Assembly (NCBI GenBank): GCA_019916065.1
Contig: CM034241.1
Coordinates: 24,041,840 to 24,105,839 of the forward strand
Direction: 5' to 3'
DNA: 64,000 nucleotides
Origin: Vitellaria paradoxa
Lineage: Eukaryota > Streptophyta > Magnoliopsida > Ericales > Sapotaceae
Part shown: in pieces, positions 34,740 to 46,599 of the stretch
Numbering within the stretch: position 1 is the first letter of the stretch
Layout: each line of letters begins with the position of its first letter
The notes under the pieces: model-generated
What the model was told of the DNA's origin: nothing
Database searches by the model: none
Seen by the model: the letters and a program-made list of their open reading frames with translations, nothing else
Made by a program: the position numbers and the translations under genes

Positions 34740-36010
34740 TCCACCTATTTTCATAACAGGTTACTAGAACAACCTTGCCACATATCGACTTTGCCTGGCA
34801 AGGCTTGGGTCCAAGAATTCCTCACAGGCTACCCTAAACAACTGTACAATATGTGTCAGGTAAATAAGTATGTTTTCCTAAAACTATATGAGGAGCTTAC
34901 TACAAAGTACGGACTGTCCCTTCCTCCAACTGGTGTGATAACTATTGAGGAGAGTGCCGTAATGTTCTTGACCAGAATTGCGCTTCGAATGTCAAACCAA
35001 TAACTTCAGGAGATATTCCAACACTCGAGAGAAACAATCTCCAGACACTTCCACTTATTGTTGGATGTGTTGAAGCTCCTCGTACATGACTACCTATAAC
35101 CACAACCGGACTAGAATCAACTACCAAGTAAAATATGTGACAACCCAAAGTACTGCTCGTTCAAGGTAATAAATAGCAACATTCCAACAAGTTTTGAACT
35201 TTTCGATTTTGTGGAAACTATGCTATCATCCCTACACTGTTTCACGTATAGGATGCCATTGGGGCATTGGATGGCACACACGTTGCTTGTGTCCCGCCGA
35301 CTGAAGCATCGTATGCCTATTACAGCCAGAAGAGTGTATTCACACATAACATTATCGCCGTTTGTGACTTTGACCAGCACTTTATGTATATGTCATGTGG
35401 ATGGGAGCGGAGTACGCACGATGGCCGGGTGTTCAAGAGCGTCGTGAATGACCTTGCTAAAAAATTCCCAAACCCAATCGGAGGTACATGCCGTGAGAAT
35501 GTTTTCCATTGTACTAAAGTTAACTTAAGATAAAATTTATATTGCCTCCCTTTATTTATGTGGTTTCAAAATAAATATTACCTGGTTGACGCGAATACAA
35601 AAACAAGTGAGGATATCTCACACTTTACAAGGGAGAACGGATATACCTATAGCAATTCAGACATGGATCTAAACCCAAAAATGCTGACGAGCGATTTAAT
35701 AGCTCCACTCCTCACTACGTAGTATGATCGAACGAGCGTTTGGCATGTGGAAGGCCCAGTGGACAATCTTGCACAATATGCCCCTTACAACTTTAATGAC
35801 CTAGTCGCTCTAGTCGGCTGTACCATGGCACTCCACAATTTCATCCACGACCATCGTGACACCGATCAAACAATCCTTGAAGCATCAATGCATGCATCCA
35901 CCGCCTGCCATTCAACCTCGGCTTCTGGCCAATCCAGTATTGACCTATGGACCTTGAGGACTTCGAAGAAGAGAACAACGATGACGATGTCCTCGCAGAT
36001 GATGTAGAAA
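34740..36010 (+). pseudogene. PIF/Harbinger transposase relic (DDE_Tnp_4)
   Basis: The N-terminal region (VNKYVFLKLYEELTTKYGLS, 34860-34920) leads to a broken stretch (ETISRHFHLLLDVL). The DDE core follows: DGTHVACVPPTEASYAYYSQ with the first Asp, NIIAVCDFDQHFMYMSCGWE, STHDGRVF, then YYLVDA with the second Asp near 35580 and MIERAFGMWKAQW with the Glu near 35725. The end is CTMALHNFIHD. Between 35480 and 35575 lies what looks like a former intron. Frameshifts and stops are frequent. It is the protein source type for Tourist-like MITEs such as those listed in this window, but it is dead here. Confidence 0.85.
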
Positions 36011-37466
36011 TGAATGTGCACTGTGACTTCATTTGTGACCAAGTTGCAGGTCAAATTCCCAAACCAATATGATCATATCTGATCTAAACATGCTAGAGGC
36101 ATTTCTAAATGTTGCTGAAGCATTGGCACATCACCAATCAACATTCTGAATGAGAGTAAAACTTTCCAGAACAGTCTATGTATCGTAAATTATATTTATC
36201 CAATGTAATTGGGTCCCCAGAATTTGTATATGTCGAATTGTTTTACCCATTGTGGTTCAATTTCATTTCCGGCCTTTTCATTCATTGTATGAGATGTATT
36301 GTTCGATGCTGAATTTTTATAAACTTATTTTACTGTCAATTTCAACAGGCTCTATTATATGAGTGCTCACAAGGATGTAACTACTTCATACAGCAACTCT
36401 TGTCGCAGTTGACAGATACACACAATGCATGTGTTCACCACTTAAAACACAAGACTAGACAAGTTAGAACATATGTATACTAATATTTCAGAATTTGGTT
36501 TGGTCATTTTAAAAATTATAGAGAACGTATTATAATGCTAATCAAACTGTACAAAAAAGAGTCGCGACAAATGTGTATCAAGTAAATGTGAACTAGAATT
36601 GCGAGCAAAGAGGATTGTCCTTATAGGGTCGAAACTTCACCTTCTCTATGGCTAGCCTTCGAGGTCTACTACCCTGGGTCGAAGCTTCCCTTTCCTCATA
36701 CCATGGCTGTGATGTATGCTGGCCAATTTCAACTGGATATGCTTTTGTGGTCGAACCATCGGATTGGTTGTACCTTCCTAGCGGATCGGCTACGCCTTCC
36801 CTACAGGCCTTTCGATTTCTATGCTCTTCTTCTATGTGCAGTTGATAAGATAAAATTCAATACATATATATTGACTGCATTTTTGTAGGGTTGGAACTGC
36901 ATTATTTACCTATAGTATTTTACTATTATTAAAAAATGTATAGATGCCTATTACACATAGGCAATTAAATTTTTCTATGTAAACAATATTCATATTTTAG
37001 TTTTGTTAAAAATTTTAATTTAGAAATAAACATTTAAATTAAAATTTTAATCTTAATGTGCCTAAAACTTAATTTATTGAGAAAAACTAAAGTTTGAAAT
37101 GCACTTTTTTCGTAGTAGAAAATTTCAGTTGACAATGTCTAATAGTTATCCCAGCAGCATGTTAAATTTGTAAAATTTTGTTATTTACCAAAACTATTAA
37201 TTTAGTAACTTTTATTAAAAATATAAGTGAACAAGTCCCCAAAAAAATAAGAGGGTGTGTTTACTTATTAAGTGGTGAAGAAAATAACCATCGGGACGTT
37301 AAAATTATATAAAAATTATAACCATTGTCATCATTAAATAAATCCAACAATCAAAAATATCTTACATTCAAATTCTTAAACTTCGTTGTTATTATGCCAT
37401 GCTAAAATTATAAACCATTTTACATTCGTAAAATATTACCTTTTAAATATCTTGTAAAATAATTTT
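36011..37466. other. Spacer, nothing coding
   Basis: AT-rich except for 36600-36850, a more balanced stretch with short frames on both strands and no recognisable protein. It may be the tail of the Harbinger element, but no right terminal repeat was identified. Confidence 0.4.
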
Positions 37467-37471
37467 TTTAA

Positions 37472-37673
37472 TGTTAGAATAAAAGAAGAAGAAAGGAATT
37501 ATGTATTAATGTTGATGATCTATATTGTACAACGAAACTCTATATTTATAGAGTGAATAAGAAACCTAATCTTAATAGGATTATAACTTTATAAGTTTCC
37601 TAAATACAAATCTTCTATGACTTAAGGTAACTAAATATTAAAGAATCATATATACATTAGGATATTTCTAACA
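37472..37673 (-). repeat. 3' LTR of copia C
   Basis: 202 bp, tgttagaata ... atttctaaca. On the minus strand it carries CTATAAATATA near 37540-37556, a TATA box. A C-rich/G-rich polypurine tract (gcccccgc) adjoins it at 37674. Confidence 0.93.
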
Positions 37674-37686
37674 TGCCCCCGCAAAC

Positions 37687-40600
37687 TCAAGGAGGTATAG
37701 AGGAAACTAACTTGAGTTTGGAAACTAATTCATGAAATATTCCAGGAGGTAATGCTTTAGTAAACAAATCAGCAGTTTGCGCAGCAGAAGTCACATAAAC
37801 AAGTTGTATGGTACCCTGTGCCACATGTTGACGCACAAAATGACAGTCGATTTCAATGTGTTTGGTGCGATCATGAAAAACATCATTGTGAGCAATTTGA
37901 ATAGCACTCCGATTGTCACAGTAAATAGTAGTAGCAGCAGAATGGGATACACCCATGTCAGAGAGTAACTAACGAAGCCAAAGTAACTCCTGTGCAGTGT
38001 CAGTAAGAGCACGCTATTCTGCTTCAATACTAGAGCAAGCAGTAACAGTTTGTTTCTTGCTGCGCCAAGAGATGAGGGAATCACCCAGGAAGAAGCAAAA
38101 TCTAGTGGTAGATCGCCGATCAGTAGGATCACCAGCCTAATCAGCATCAGTGTAGGCTCGAAGATCAAGAGATGTCTGAGAGGAGTAATGAAGTCCATAG
38201 AATAAAGTACCCTTAACATATCATAGGATACGAAGAACTGCAGCATAATGAACTAAGCGAGGAGTTGACATGAACTGACTGACAATGTGAACAGCATATG
38301 CAATGTCAGGTCGAGTAACAGTGAGATACATAAGACTCCCCACTAGCTATCGATAAAGCGTGACATCAGAGAGAGGCGTGCCATCAAGAGGCGTGAGGCG
38401 AACACCAGGCTCAAGAGGAGTTGGTGCAGTCTTGTTATCAGTGATTTCAGCTCTGGAAAGAAGATTAGAAGCATACTTGACTTGAGAAAGAAAATAACTT
38501 GTAGTGTCAGTGGTGACTTCTAGACCAAGAAAGTAGCTAAGATTTCCCAAGTCTTTCATTTCAAAATGAGAACTGAGCAGAGACTTGAGTTGAGAGATAC
38601 CCCCGTGATCATCACCCGTGATGATCATATCATCCACATATAAGAGAAGAAGAACAGTGCCATGTGGTGATGTCTGAATGAAAAGAGTGGAATCATAAGG
38701 ACTAGAAGAAAACCCAAATGTACCAATGATAGCACTGAATTTAGCAAACCAAGCATGAGGGGCCTGCTTGAGTGCATAGAGAGCACGACGTAGTTTGCAA
38801 ACCTGATGTGAGGGATAAAAGGAGCCAGGAGGAGGTTGCATATAAACTTCTTCAGCTAAGTCACCATTGAGAAATGCATTTTTCACATCCATCTGAAATG
38901 GGGGCCACTAACGAGCGGCAACAATAGCAAGCAAACTTCGGACAGAGGTGAGTCAAGCAACAGGAGCAAAGGTCTCCTCATAGTCAATCCCATATTCTTG
39001 ATTATAGCCTTTGGCCGCCAGACGAGCTTTGTAACGCTCAATAGACCCATTAGAACGAGTCTTAATCTTGTAAATCCATTTGCAACCAATGGTTGTCTTA
39101 TCAGGGGGAAGATCAACCAAATCCCAGGTGTGAGTCTTTTCAAGAGCTTGTAATTCTTCAGACATTGCTTGCTGCCAAAGAGGGTTAGAACTAGCCTCGC
39201 GAAAAGAGCGAGGCTCATGTTGGGAGATAATAGTAGAAAAATAATGAAAATCACGAAGATGAGATGGAAGTTTCTTTACCCGAGTAGAACGGTCAAGAAA
39301 TATAGAATTAGTATCAGAGGACTCACGTGGTATGGATGCAATATCTGAAGTCGTAAGAATAATATGAGATGACTCAACTGGTAGAGATGCAGTGTCTGAA
39401 GGTGGAGGATCGACAGGCGGCGCTGGAGAACTTAGAGAGGCCAAATCAGGTCGTGTAAGAACTGGTGGAGGCTCAGAAGGAGAATGAGGTATAGGAGGAG
39501 CTGGTGGGTCCTCAGAGGGAGACGAGGATGTCTCATCAGGGAAGAGATCAATAGAGGGATTAGTGAAAAATGAGGGAGTAGCACTAAAAGGTGAAGGAAA
39601 TGATGAAATGGATGAAAACATTTTATGTTCCCAGAAGACTACATGGCAGGAGATACGAAGACGATTAGAAATGGGATCCCAACAACGATAACTCTTTTGT
39701 TCAATTCCATAACCCAAGAAACAACACAGACGAGCCCGAGGTTCCAATTTAGTGCGTTCATGAGAAGGAAACAAAACAAAACAAACACATTCAAAAATAC
39801 GAAAAAGTTCATATCGGGGCGGAGACCCATATAACCGTTCATAGGGAGTTTGGTTGTGAATAAGGGGAGTAGGGACACGCTTGATAGTATAGACAGCAGT
39901 AAGAGCAGCTTCCCCCTAAAATTTTTCAGGACAGGATGAGGAGATGAGAAGAGCACAAACAGTGTCAAGAATGTGACGATGTTTGCGCTTTGCTCGACCA
40001 TTTTGCTGGGAAGTATGAGGATAAGAGCAGTGAGGGAGAGTTCCTTGTTGTCGAAGAAAGGCAAGAAAATCAGATTTTTGATACTCCATGGCATTGTCGG
40101 AACTAAAAATTTTAATAGTACGAGAAAATTGTGTTTTAACCATGGAAGCAAACTCAAAATAAATTTTTGGAAGTTGGGATCGATTGTGTATAAGATAAAG
40201 CCAAGTAAAACGAGTATAATCATCCACAAATATAACAAAACAGTGAGCCCCTCCCATAGTAGCAGTAGGAGAAGGACCCCAGACATCTGAATGAACAAGA
40301 TCAAAAGCAGATGAAGAAAAACTGTCACTTTTATTGAATGATAAGGCAGGTTGTTTGGCAAGTTTACATGACACACAATCAAGAGATTCAATATGAACCG
40401 ATCCTAACTGACCACTAGAAACTAAAAATTGTAAACGACTGGCTAAAGGATGTCCCAATCTAGAATGCCATAAATAGTATGGGGAAATAGTAGAGGTAGT
40501 TGCAGCACAGTGTTGAGTCGTGGATGGAAGGTGAAGATTAACCAATTCAAATAAACGACCATTCTTACGGCCTATCCCAAGGGTCCGCCCCGACTGTGGA

Positions 40601-40870
40601 TCCTGCACAAGATAACCAGAAGAAGAAAAAGTAACGGTAAGTCCAAGATCACACAATTGACCGACAGATATAAGATTAAGAGATAGGTCGGGTAAATAAT
40701 AGGTTTGAGGGAGGGAAAGTTAAAAAATAGAGACATGGCCAATATGCTGAGCATGCATATGAGAGCCATTAGCAGTTTTAATACAGGGTACATGGGAGGT
40801 AGATGATGTGGTAGTGAAGAGTTTAGGGTTTGGTGTCATATGGTTGGAGCAAGCAGAGTCGAAGAGCCAA
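37687..40870 (-). pseudogene. copia C protease-integrase-RT-RNase H relic
   Basis: A protease-like DSACSNHMTPNPKLF near 40860 is followed by pre-integrase (WHSRLGHPLASRLQFL), integrase (LVHSDVWGP, FSSDNAMEY), RT (GCKWIYKIKTRSNGS, MDVKNAFLNGDLAEEVY, intact LLLYVDDMIITG) and RNase H (YTDAD, CDNRSAIQIAHN, ADLFTKALP). The integrase catalytic Glu is Lys (codon 39988-39990). In-frame stops occur near 39917, 38950, 38910, 38346, 38140, 38015 and 37967. Between 40656 and the gag fragment the frame differs. Confidence 0.9.
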
Positions 40871-40961
40871 GAAGAAGTACCTGTAGTGGTAGACATGGCA
40901 GTAGAAGAATTACTAGAAATAGTACTTAGCTAATGAATAATATCTGCAATGTTAGTTGTGA

Positions 40962-41279
40962 TCAATTTGGATGAAGAGGATGTAGCAGACTCAGGTAAAT
41001 AGAGGCAGCAGTTGTTTGAGTAGGCTCCATGGATGTGGAATGTTGTTGGTTGTGGCCACGAGAGTTATTGATGCAAAAGTTAGGCGGCTTCTTGGGACAA
41101 TGATGATTTAGGTGGCCAGGACCCCGCTTGTGACAATGAATATATGGACGAGTGGGACACAGAAGTAAGGAGTGATCAGGTTGCTTGCAGTATTTGCATG
41201 GAGATTGATCTAAAGGTTGTCCACGAGAAGAACCCAATGAAGTATCCATACGTTCCATAGATAATAACCAAGTAATCAA
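40962..41279 (-). pseudogene. copia C gag C-terminal fragment (zinc-knuckle region)
   Basis: 106 codons. CKYCKQPDHSLLLC is a zinc-knuckle-like motif, and a second CxxH cluster follows (HCHKRGPGHLNHHC). The N-terminal capsid domain expected upstream (toward 41990) is missing. That interval instead holds Pro/Ser-rich low-complexity sequence and an (AT)n run. Confidence 0.7.
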
Positions 41280-41814
41280 TGTACTGTAGAAGCAAAATCT
41301 GACAAAAACACGGCACCTAGGAGGAGCAATGCAGGAGAAGGGTCAATGGTGAAGATAGTGTGGTTGTGTGAGTGAAGACAAAATTTAGGTGATTGGTGAA
41401 ATTCGGTTGATGTTAAGTTGGTAATTGAAAAATGGGTTTTACATTTAAAAATTGTGCCTCGGCGCGATGAAGAGGGAACAGCGTCAGGGGAGGCGGTAGT
41501 AGCCGCGAGGCTGGGTTGTTAGGCAAGCGAAGCTTGGCGGAGGAGGATAGTGGCAGTGGGACTGTTGGTGCTTTGACAAATGGAGACGGAGAGAGAGAAG
41601 GAGTTGCCGCAGAAGGAGTCACAACAGCTTTCAGAGGTGACACCACTGGAGAGGGATTTCAGACAGGAAGGGAGAGCGAAATTGACCGCAGACGGGAAAA
41701 GGATGGGATGCATTTGAGAATGGGTTGGCTCGGGTTGCTTGATTTAATCACGGATCAGCGTGACCGAAGAAGGCTATTGGGAAGAGATGGCTGGAGAAGG
41801 CTGATTGGGAAGAT

Positions 41815-41836
41815 ATATATATATATATATATATAT
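41815..41836 (+). repeat. (TA)n microsatellite
   Basis: About 11 TA units in the leader of copia C. Confidence 0.9.
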
Positions 41837-42004
41837 GAGAGGGGCAGCTGGTTGAGTAGGGGGCCGCGGAAGTGGCCAACTGGGTGGAGCCGGGAGTTTT
41901 GGAGCGACGGGAGTTGGCGGGTGGGGGGCTGGTGAGTGGAGGGCTGGCGGGTTGGGTGCCGGCAGGTGATTGGACTGTTGACGGGAGAAGATTATTCTAC
42001 CATG

Positions 42005-42016
42005 GCTCTGATACCA
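42005..42016 (-). other. Primer-binding site of copia C (tRNA-iMet)
   Basis: The minus strand reads TGGTATCAGAGC directly after the 5' LTR. Confidence 0.95.
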
Positions 42017-42218
42017 TGTTAGAATAAAAGAAAAAGAAATGAATTATGTATTAATGTTGATGATCTATATTATACAACGAAACCTTATATTTATAGAGTG
42101 AATAAGAAACCTAATCTTAATAGGATTATAACTTTATAAGTTTCCTAAATACAAATCTTCTATGACTTAAGGTAACTAAATATTAGAGAATCATATATAC
42201 ATTAGGATATTTCTAACA
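42017..42218 (-). repeat. 5' LTR of copia C
   Basis: 202 bp, pairs with 37472-37673, and carries the same TATA region. Confidence 0.93.
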
Positions 42219-42223
42219 TTTAA

Positions 42224-45030
42224 TAAAAGGACATAATGTAAAAAATTAATTACGGAGTTATTTTCCGTTCTTGCATGTTTTCAATTTTTATTTACATCAT
42301 TTTCAATTACTCAATAGAGTTAACCAAATCAAAAATTTACATGAGTATTAAAACCATTTATTTTACGTAACTCTGACTCAACCCGATATTTCAAGTTTTC
42401 TTAAAAATCAATCTTTAACTCTAAAATATATATTAAACTATTGATAAAGCCCGTGCGAAACACAAATATGTCATACTATATATTTAATTTCATTTTAAAT
42501 AAAAAATTTATACGATTAAGCAATTAGGGAACATAATTTTTAGTAAATTATATGCACAAAATTAATTAGCTTGCTAACTAAAGATTTTAATTTATTAACA
42601 ACTAACATGTATAATTAATTTATTTTTACTAATTAAAAAACACATGATAAATAAATTCTATTGTCATTTAATCATATTTATCGAGAATCAAATTGGGGTA
42701 AAATTCAAAAATGAGTTGAAATAGTATGCTAAAGAATAATTACATATGTAAAAATAAGAGGAATTTATAAATGAAGTTACTACATTATTTTTTATTTTCT
42801 TGTTCATCTATAAATATTATTAGTTTTAATTTTATTTGGTCTTGGAATAAAATAAGATGACGATAATATTTGATTTAAATTGTAATTCTAAATTTTATAT
42901 AGCAGAATAAATTTCAGTTGTTATTAAAATAAAAAATCATAAAATTAATTGTTGCCAAATAAAATAACTATTGATATATTATACAATTCATGAAAAGTAT
43001 TAAAAAACTACTTTATGCTAAATATTATGATAGCTTATAATTTAAATAAATGATAAAATCAAATAAAGATTTGTAATAGAATTTAAATAGATTTGGATTA
43101 AATATATATATATATATATATAATGCTATGAAATTATAACTATAAATTAGGTTTTTAAATTCATAAAATTAAATTTAACAAAAAAAAAATTTATATTTTC
43201 AATAGGATCATAAAATTGTCAATTAGTATTATAACTTTTATTTAAATTTAATTCTAATATTTAATGTATACATAATAATTTAAAAATTAACATAATACTC
43301 AATGTACGGAGCTCGTCAACCGATAAATCATTTACTAAATATAAAATTTTCATTTTACAGAAAATATACAATTTTTGTTTAATACAATTGCATTAATCAT
43401 AGTCTCCAATTAAACAGAATTTTAATACATAATTATAAATTAAGATAGAATTTAAATAGTATTCGATATTTGGTACACCAAAAATTTGAAATTTAAAATA
43501 ATGAAAAGTTTATAAGATCTAGAAATAAGTCAAATGAGAGATTTTCCCTGTAATATAATAGTAAAAAAATTCTTAAATTTTACCTGTTCTAAAAATATAA
43601 TAGAAGTTAAATTAACAACTACATTAAAAGAAAGGATAAACTAAAAAAAAATTAGATCTTACAAAGTTGAACGAATGAATTAAAAAATTAGTCAAAACAT
43701 AAATTATATAAACAGAAAATAATTTCCATATAACCGAATATTCTCTAACAAAAATAAATATAATATCTTATTAATATTGTACTATAAATTTTAATTCCGT
43801 CATTGAAATATGAAATTTTGTGTTGGTTTAATAATGTTGTTATCAGTATCTTACAATAATATTTTCACATTAAAAAAACTAAAATAAAACTTAAAAAAAA
43901 GGTGATGATGGTATACTTCAATAAACAAATTGAAAAAAAGACTTCCATTGGAATCTAATATACACAAATTTTAAATTTTAACAATAATAAAGAAATTTAA
44001 TAAAATCTAAGAAAATTATATAAACAATCACATTAAAGAATTGCAAAAACATTTAAAAAAATTGTATTAGCTGAATTTAGAAATGAATAAATTGAAAAAT
44101 ATGGCAACTAATATGCTTTACTTTAAATTTGATACACAGAAATTATTTCTTCTTTAAAAAATACAATAATATTTACAAACCTAACATTCACAGTCACATT
44201 AAAAAATATCAAACAATCTTAAAAAGTCAAACCTGATATATTTTAATTAACGAATTAAAAAATAAGTTACAAGGTAAATGCATAAGCCCAAAAATAATTT
44301 CAATGTACAAGGAATATCATACAATAAAAATAATATACCAAACTCATTCGCATTCTTAGTACCCAACAAGAAATTAACAAATAATATTATAAATAGAAAG
44401 TGTTGATTCAAAAAAATGAATAACTATAACTTTAATTCTTTTTAAATTGCATAAATATAAATTGAGACTGATAATTACGTATAATTGTTATTCCTTTTTA
44501 GATTGTATAATTATGATTTAGGCTTATCATCTGTCAATTGAACATATGAATAAATTTCTTTAAAATACTTGTAAGTAGATGCAGCGTGTCATAATAATTT
44601 TTGAAATATATCACATAATTATAATTTTGTCTAATAACAATAATAATATTTATTATATTTTAAATAATAATTTGTTAAATTGTAGAAAAAAATTATATAT
44701 GACTATGTTTCAAATATAAATAAAATTAAAAACAAAATTATATGATAAATAGAACAGTAGTTTGGATAAAATTATCAACTAATATCCATGTATATTCCAA
44801 TTTGAGTAAAATTAAAATTTGTGAATAAGTAATAATTATGTAAAATAATCCGTTTTAGTCAGAAGTTGTTTTAATTTTAACCAAAAAACATTATAATAAA
44901 ATTTTAATATTTATTTAAAGTTAGTTTAGTTTGATACGGTATTCAAAAAACAAAAATATATTTTAGTACGCTGGCCAAAAAAAAAAAGAGTAAAGTGTAA
45001 AAATGGAAAAATAATTAGAAAAGCGGGAGT
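42224..45030. repeat. Very AT-rich repeat region, family shared with 19260-21120
   Basis: No coding evidence. A cccgtgcgaaacac motif near 42450 opens it. A (TA)n run lies at 43107-43128. The segment 44650-44850 matches 20155-20310 in word order (ttaaataataatttgttaaa, tatgataaatag, gaataagtaataattatg). Confidence 0.4.
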
Positions 45031-45039
45031 TTTGTATAC

Positions 45040-45265
45040 AAATATCTCTCAAATCATCCCTCTATAGGGATAGCATCTATGTTTCATTTGGTCAGTGTTG
45101 GTCACAGGCAAGGCACAGCTAAGGTGCCGGATCGACCAATTGGCAATACATCCCGCAATAGCACAGATGGGTAGTCGAGGCTTCGACTCGAACGTGCACC
45201 CTAGGTGTTGGGAGCCCGATGGTTCAGCTAAATGGCTTTTTGTGTAACATGCCACTTGTTTTGTT
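45040..45265 (-). repeat. tRNA-like SINE candidate
   Basis: The minus strand reads TAGCTGAACCATCGGGC (A-box-like), then GTTCGAGTCGAAG (B-box-like) about 45 bases on, in a locally GC-richer unit within AT-rich DNA. No poly(A) tail or target duplication was found. It could be another dispersed repeat. Confidence 0.35.
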
Positions 45266-45514
45266 TAGACAGACACTTCCAAACCCTCGAAGCTGTGACC
45301 ATCCTTCTTTGTACACTCGGGTCGTCCACCTTGCATCTGTCGTAGGTAAGTTTTACCTTATACTTTCTCTTTGGATCTATCATTTGTAGTTCTCTATCTT
45401 GCTTGTGTCAAGTTTGGTCATCCAAGGTTTTTTTTCCTTCCTTACATATTGAGTTCGTTGTCTGGTTCGAAATGTCTAGCTCTTGAACTAAGAAGCCTTC
45501 TATAAGGTTGAATA

Positions 45515-46265
45515 GGTTTGTAAATCATAATTAAATTAGAAATCTATTTTCGAAAAGAACTGTTCTCATCGAACAGCAACTCAAGCTTGACGATTTTCCA
45601 ATGCTCAAACCCTTGTTTGAAATTCTAGGTTGGGAATTTCTAACACAAGTTTCGGGGTTTGTAGCTGTCAAACTTGTTTAGGAATTTTATGCAAATTTCA
45701 ACAAACATTGTGATTTCGATGAAAATGTGATTCACTCTACAGTTGCCTAGACACCTATCACCATCACCCCAAACACCATTGTTACCTATTTAGGTATTCA
45801 GAGACCATCACCAACTAAAAAGCTAACCATGTTTTACCCAACTCAAGATAGTTCGTCACTGACTGGAACTGAGATGTCAAGCGTTTTCTGAACCTTATAT
45901 GGATCTCCACCCTGGATTGGTAAAACTTATGTGCCTAGGTTGTTGAACACAAATCATCGAAGGCTTAACTTGTTCGTATCTACCACGATTGACCCCACCT
46001 CATATTACTTAGACGTGACCATTCGTCATGGTTGTGTCATGTACGCCATATTGCTTGGTCTAAAGTTTAACATAGCACTGTTCACCTTTTGTCTTATTTA
46101 CACCTACCGACAACTAAAATATACTCGTGATTCTTTGCCCTTTGGTGTTCTCATCACCAACATGTTGTTGGGACAAGGTGTCAAACTACCTTCAGATGTG
46201 TCAAACCAGCTCAGTCCTATCTCCTGTATCACTGCACATAAAATCCATGAGTCAAGCTATTAACT
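45515..46265 (+). pseudogene. Relic of the 'putative plant transposon protein' domain
   Basis: The frame beginning near 45570 reads KLDDFPMLKPLFEILGWEFL ... FVAVKLV, stop, EFYANF. From 45931 it is clean: RRLNLFVSTTID, RHGCVMYAILLGLKFNIALF, SLPFGVLITNMLLGQGVKLP. This order matches the plant-specific domain known as putative plant transposon protein (I recall PF20167), common in retroelement-rich plant genomes. At least three nonsense codons interrupt it. A short coiled region (EGEVAAIRLKQDNLSANVQ) follows at 46350-46430. Confidence 0.65.
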
Positions 46266-46599
46266 CCACCCGGGCTGAGCATGACGATGCAGAATCAACC
46301 AAAAGCTCAAGGCACTTTACTATGAACCAAGTGTCATTGTCATTCATATGATTGGAAGGCGAAGTAGCTGCAATTCGTCTGAAACAAGACAATCTCAGTG
46401 CAAATGTGCAAACCTTAACTGGAAGATTGATAATTGTCGGTGTATGAAGATGAGCTCTAAGGCCATATGGATGAGGACGGTACTAATGGAGGTGTCAATG
46501 TGGGTAGAGATGGAACTGGATCTCTCTACGCCAATTGACCTATTCTTCCCATTTTTGGAGCAATCAACATAGAACAATTTCCATTAGGCGAATTGGATT

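Larger units (their letters stand above)
37472..42218 (-). mobile_element. Ty1/copia retrotransposon C, full-length but defective
   Basis: A 4.75-kb element on the minus strand with 202-bp LTRs (TG...CA) that differ at about five or six sites by eye (about 97% identity). It has a perfect 5-bp target duplication tttaa (37467-37471 and 42219-42223) and a tRNA-Met primer site. Pol is mostly in one frame with several nonsense codons. Gag is represented only by a zinc-knuckle fragment. Confidence 0.95.

Noticed and set aside
45040..45265. A genuine tRNA gene
   Set aside because: Box-like motifs are present but no cloverleaf could be drawn; kept only as a SINE-like candidate.
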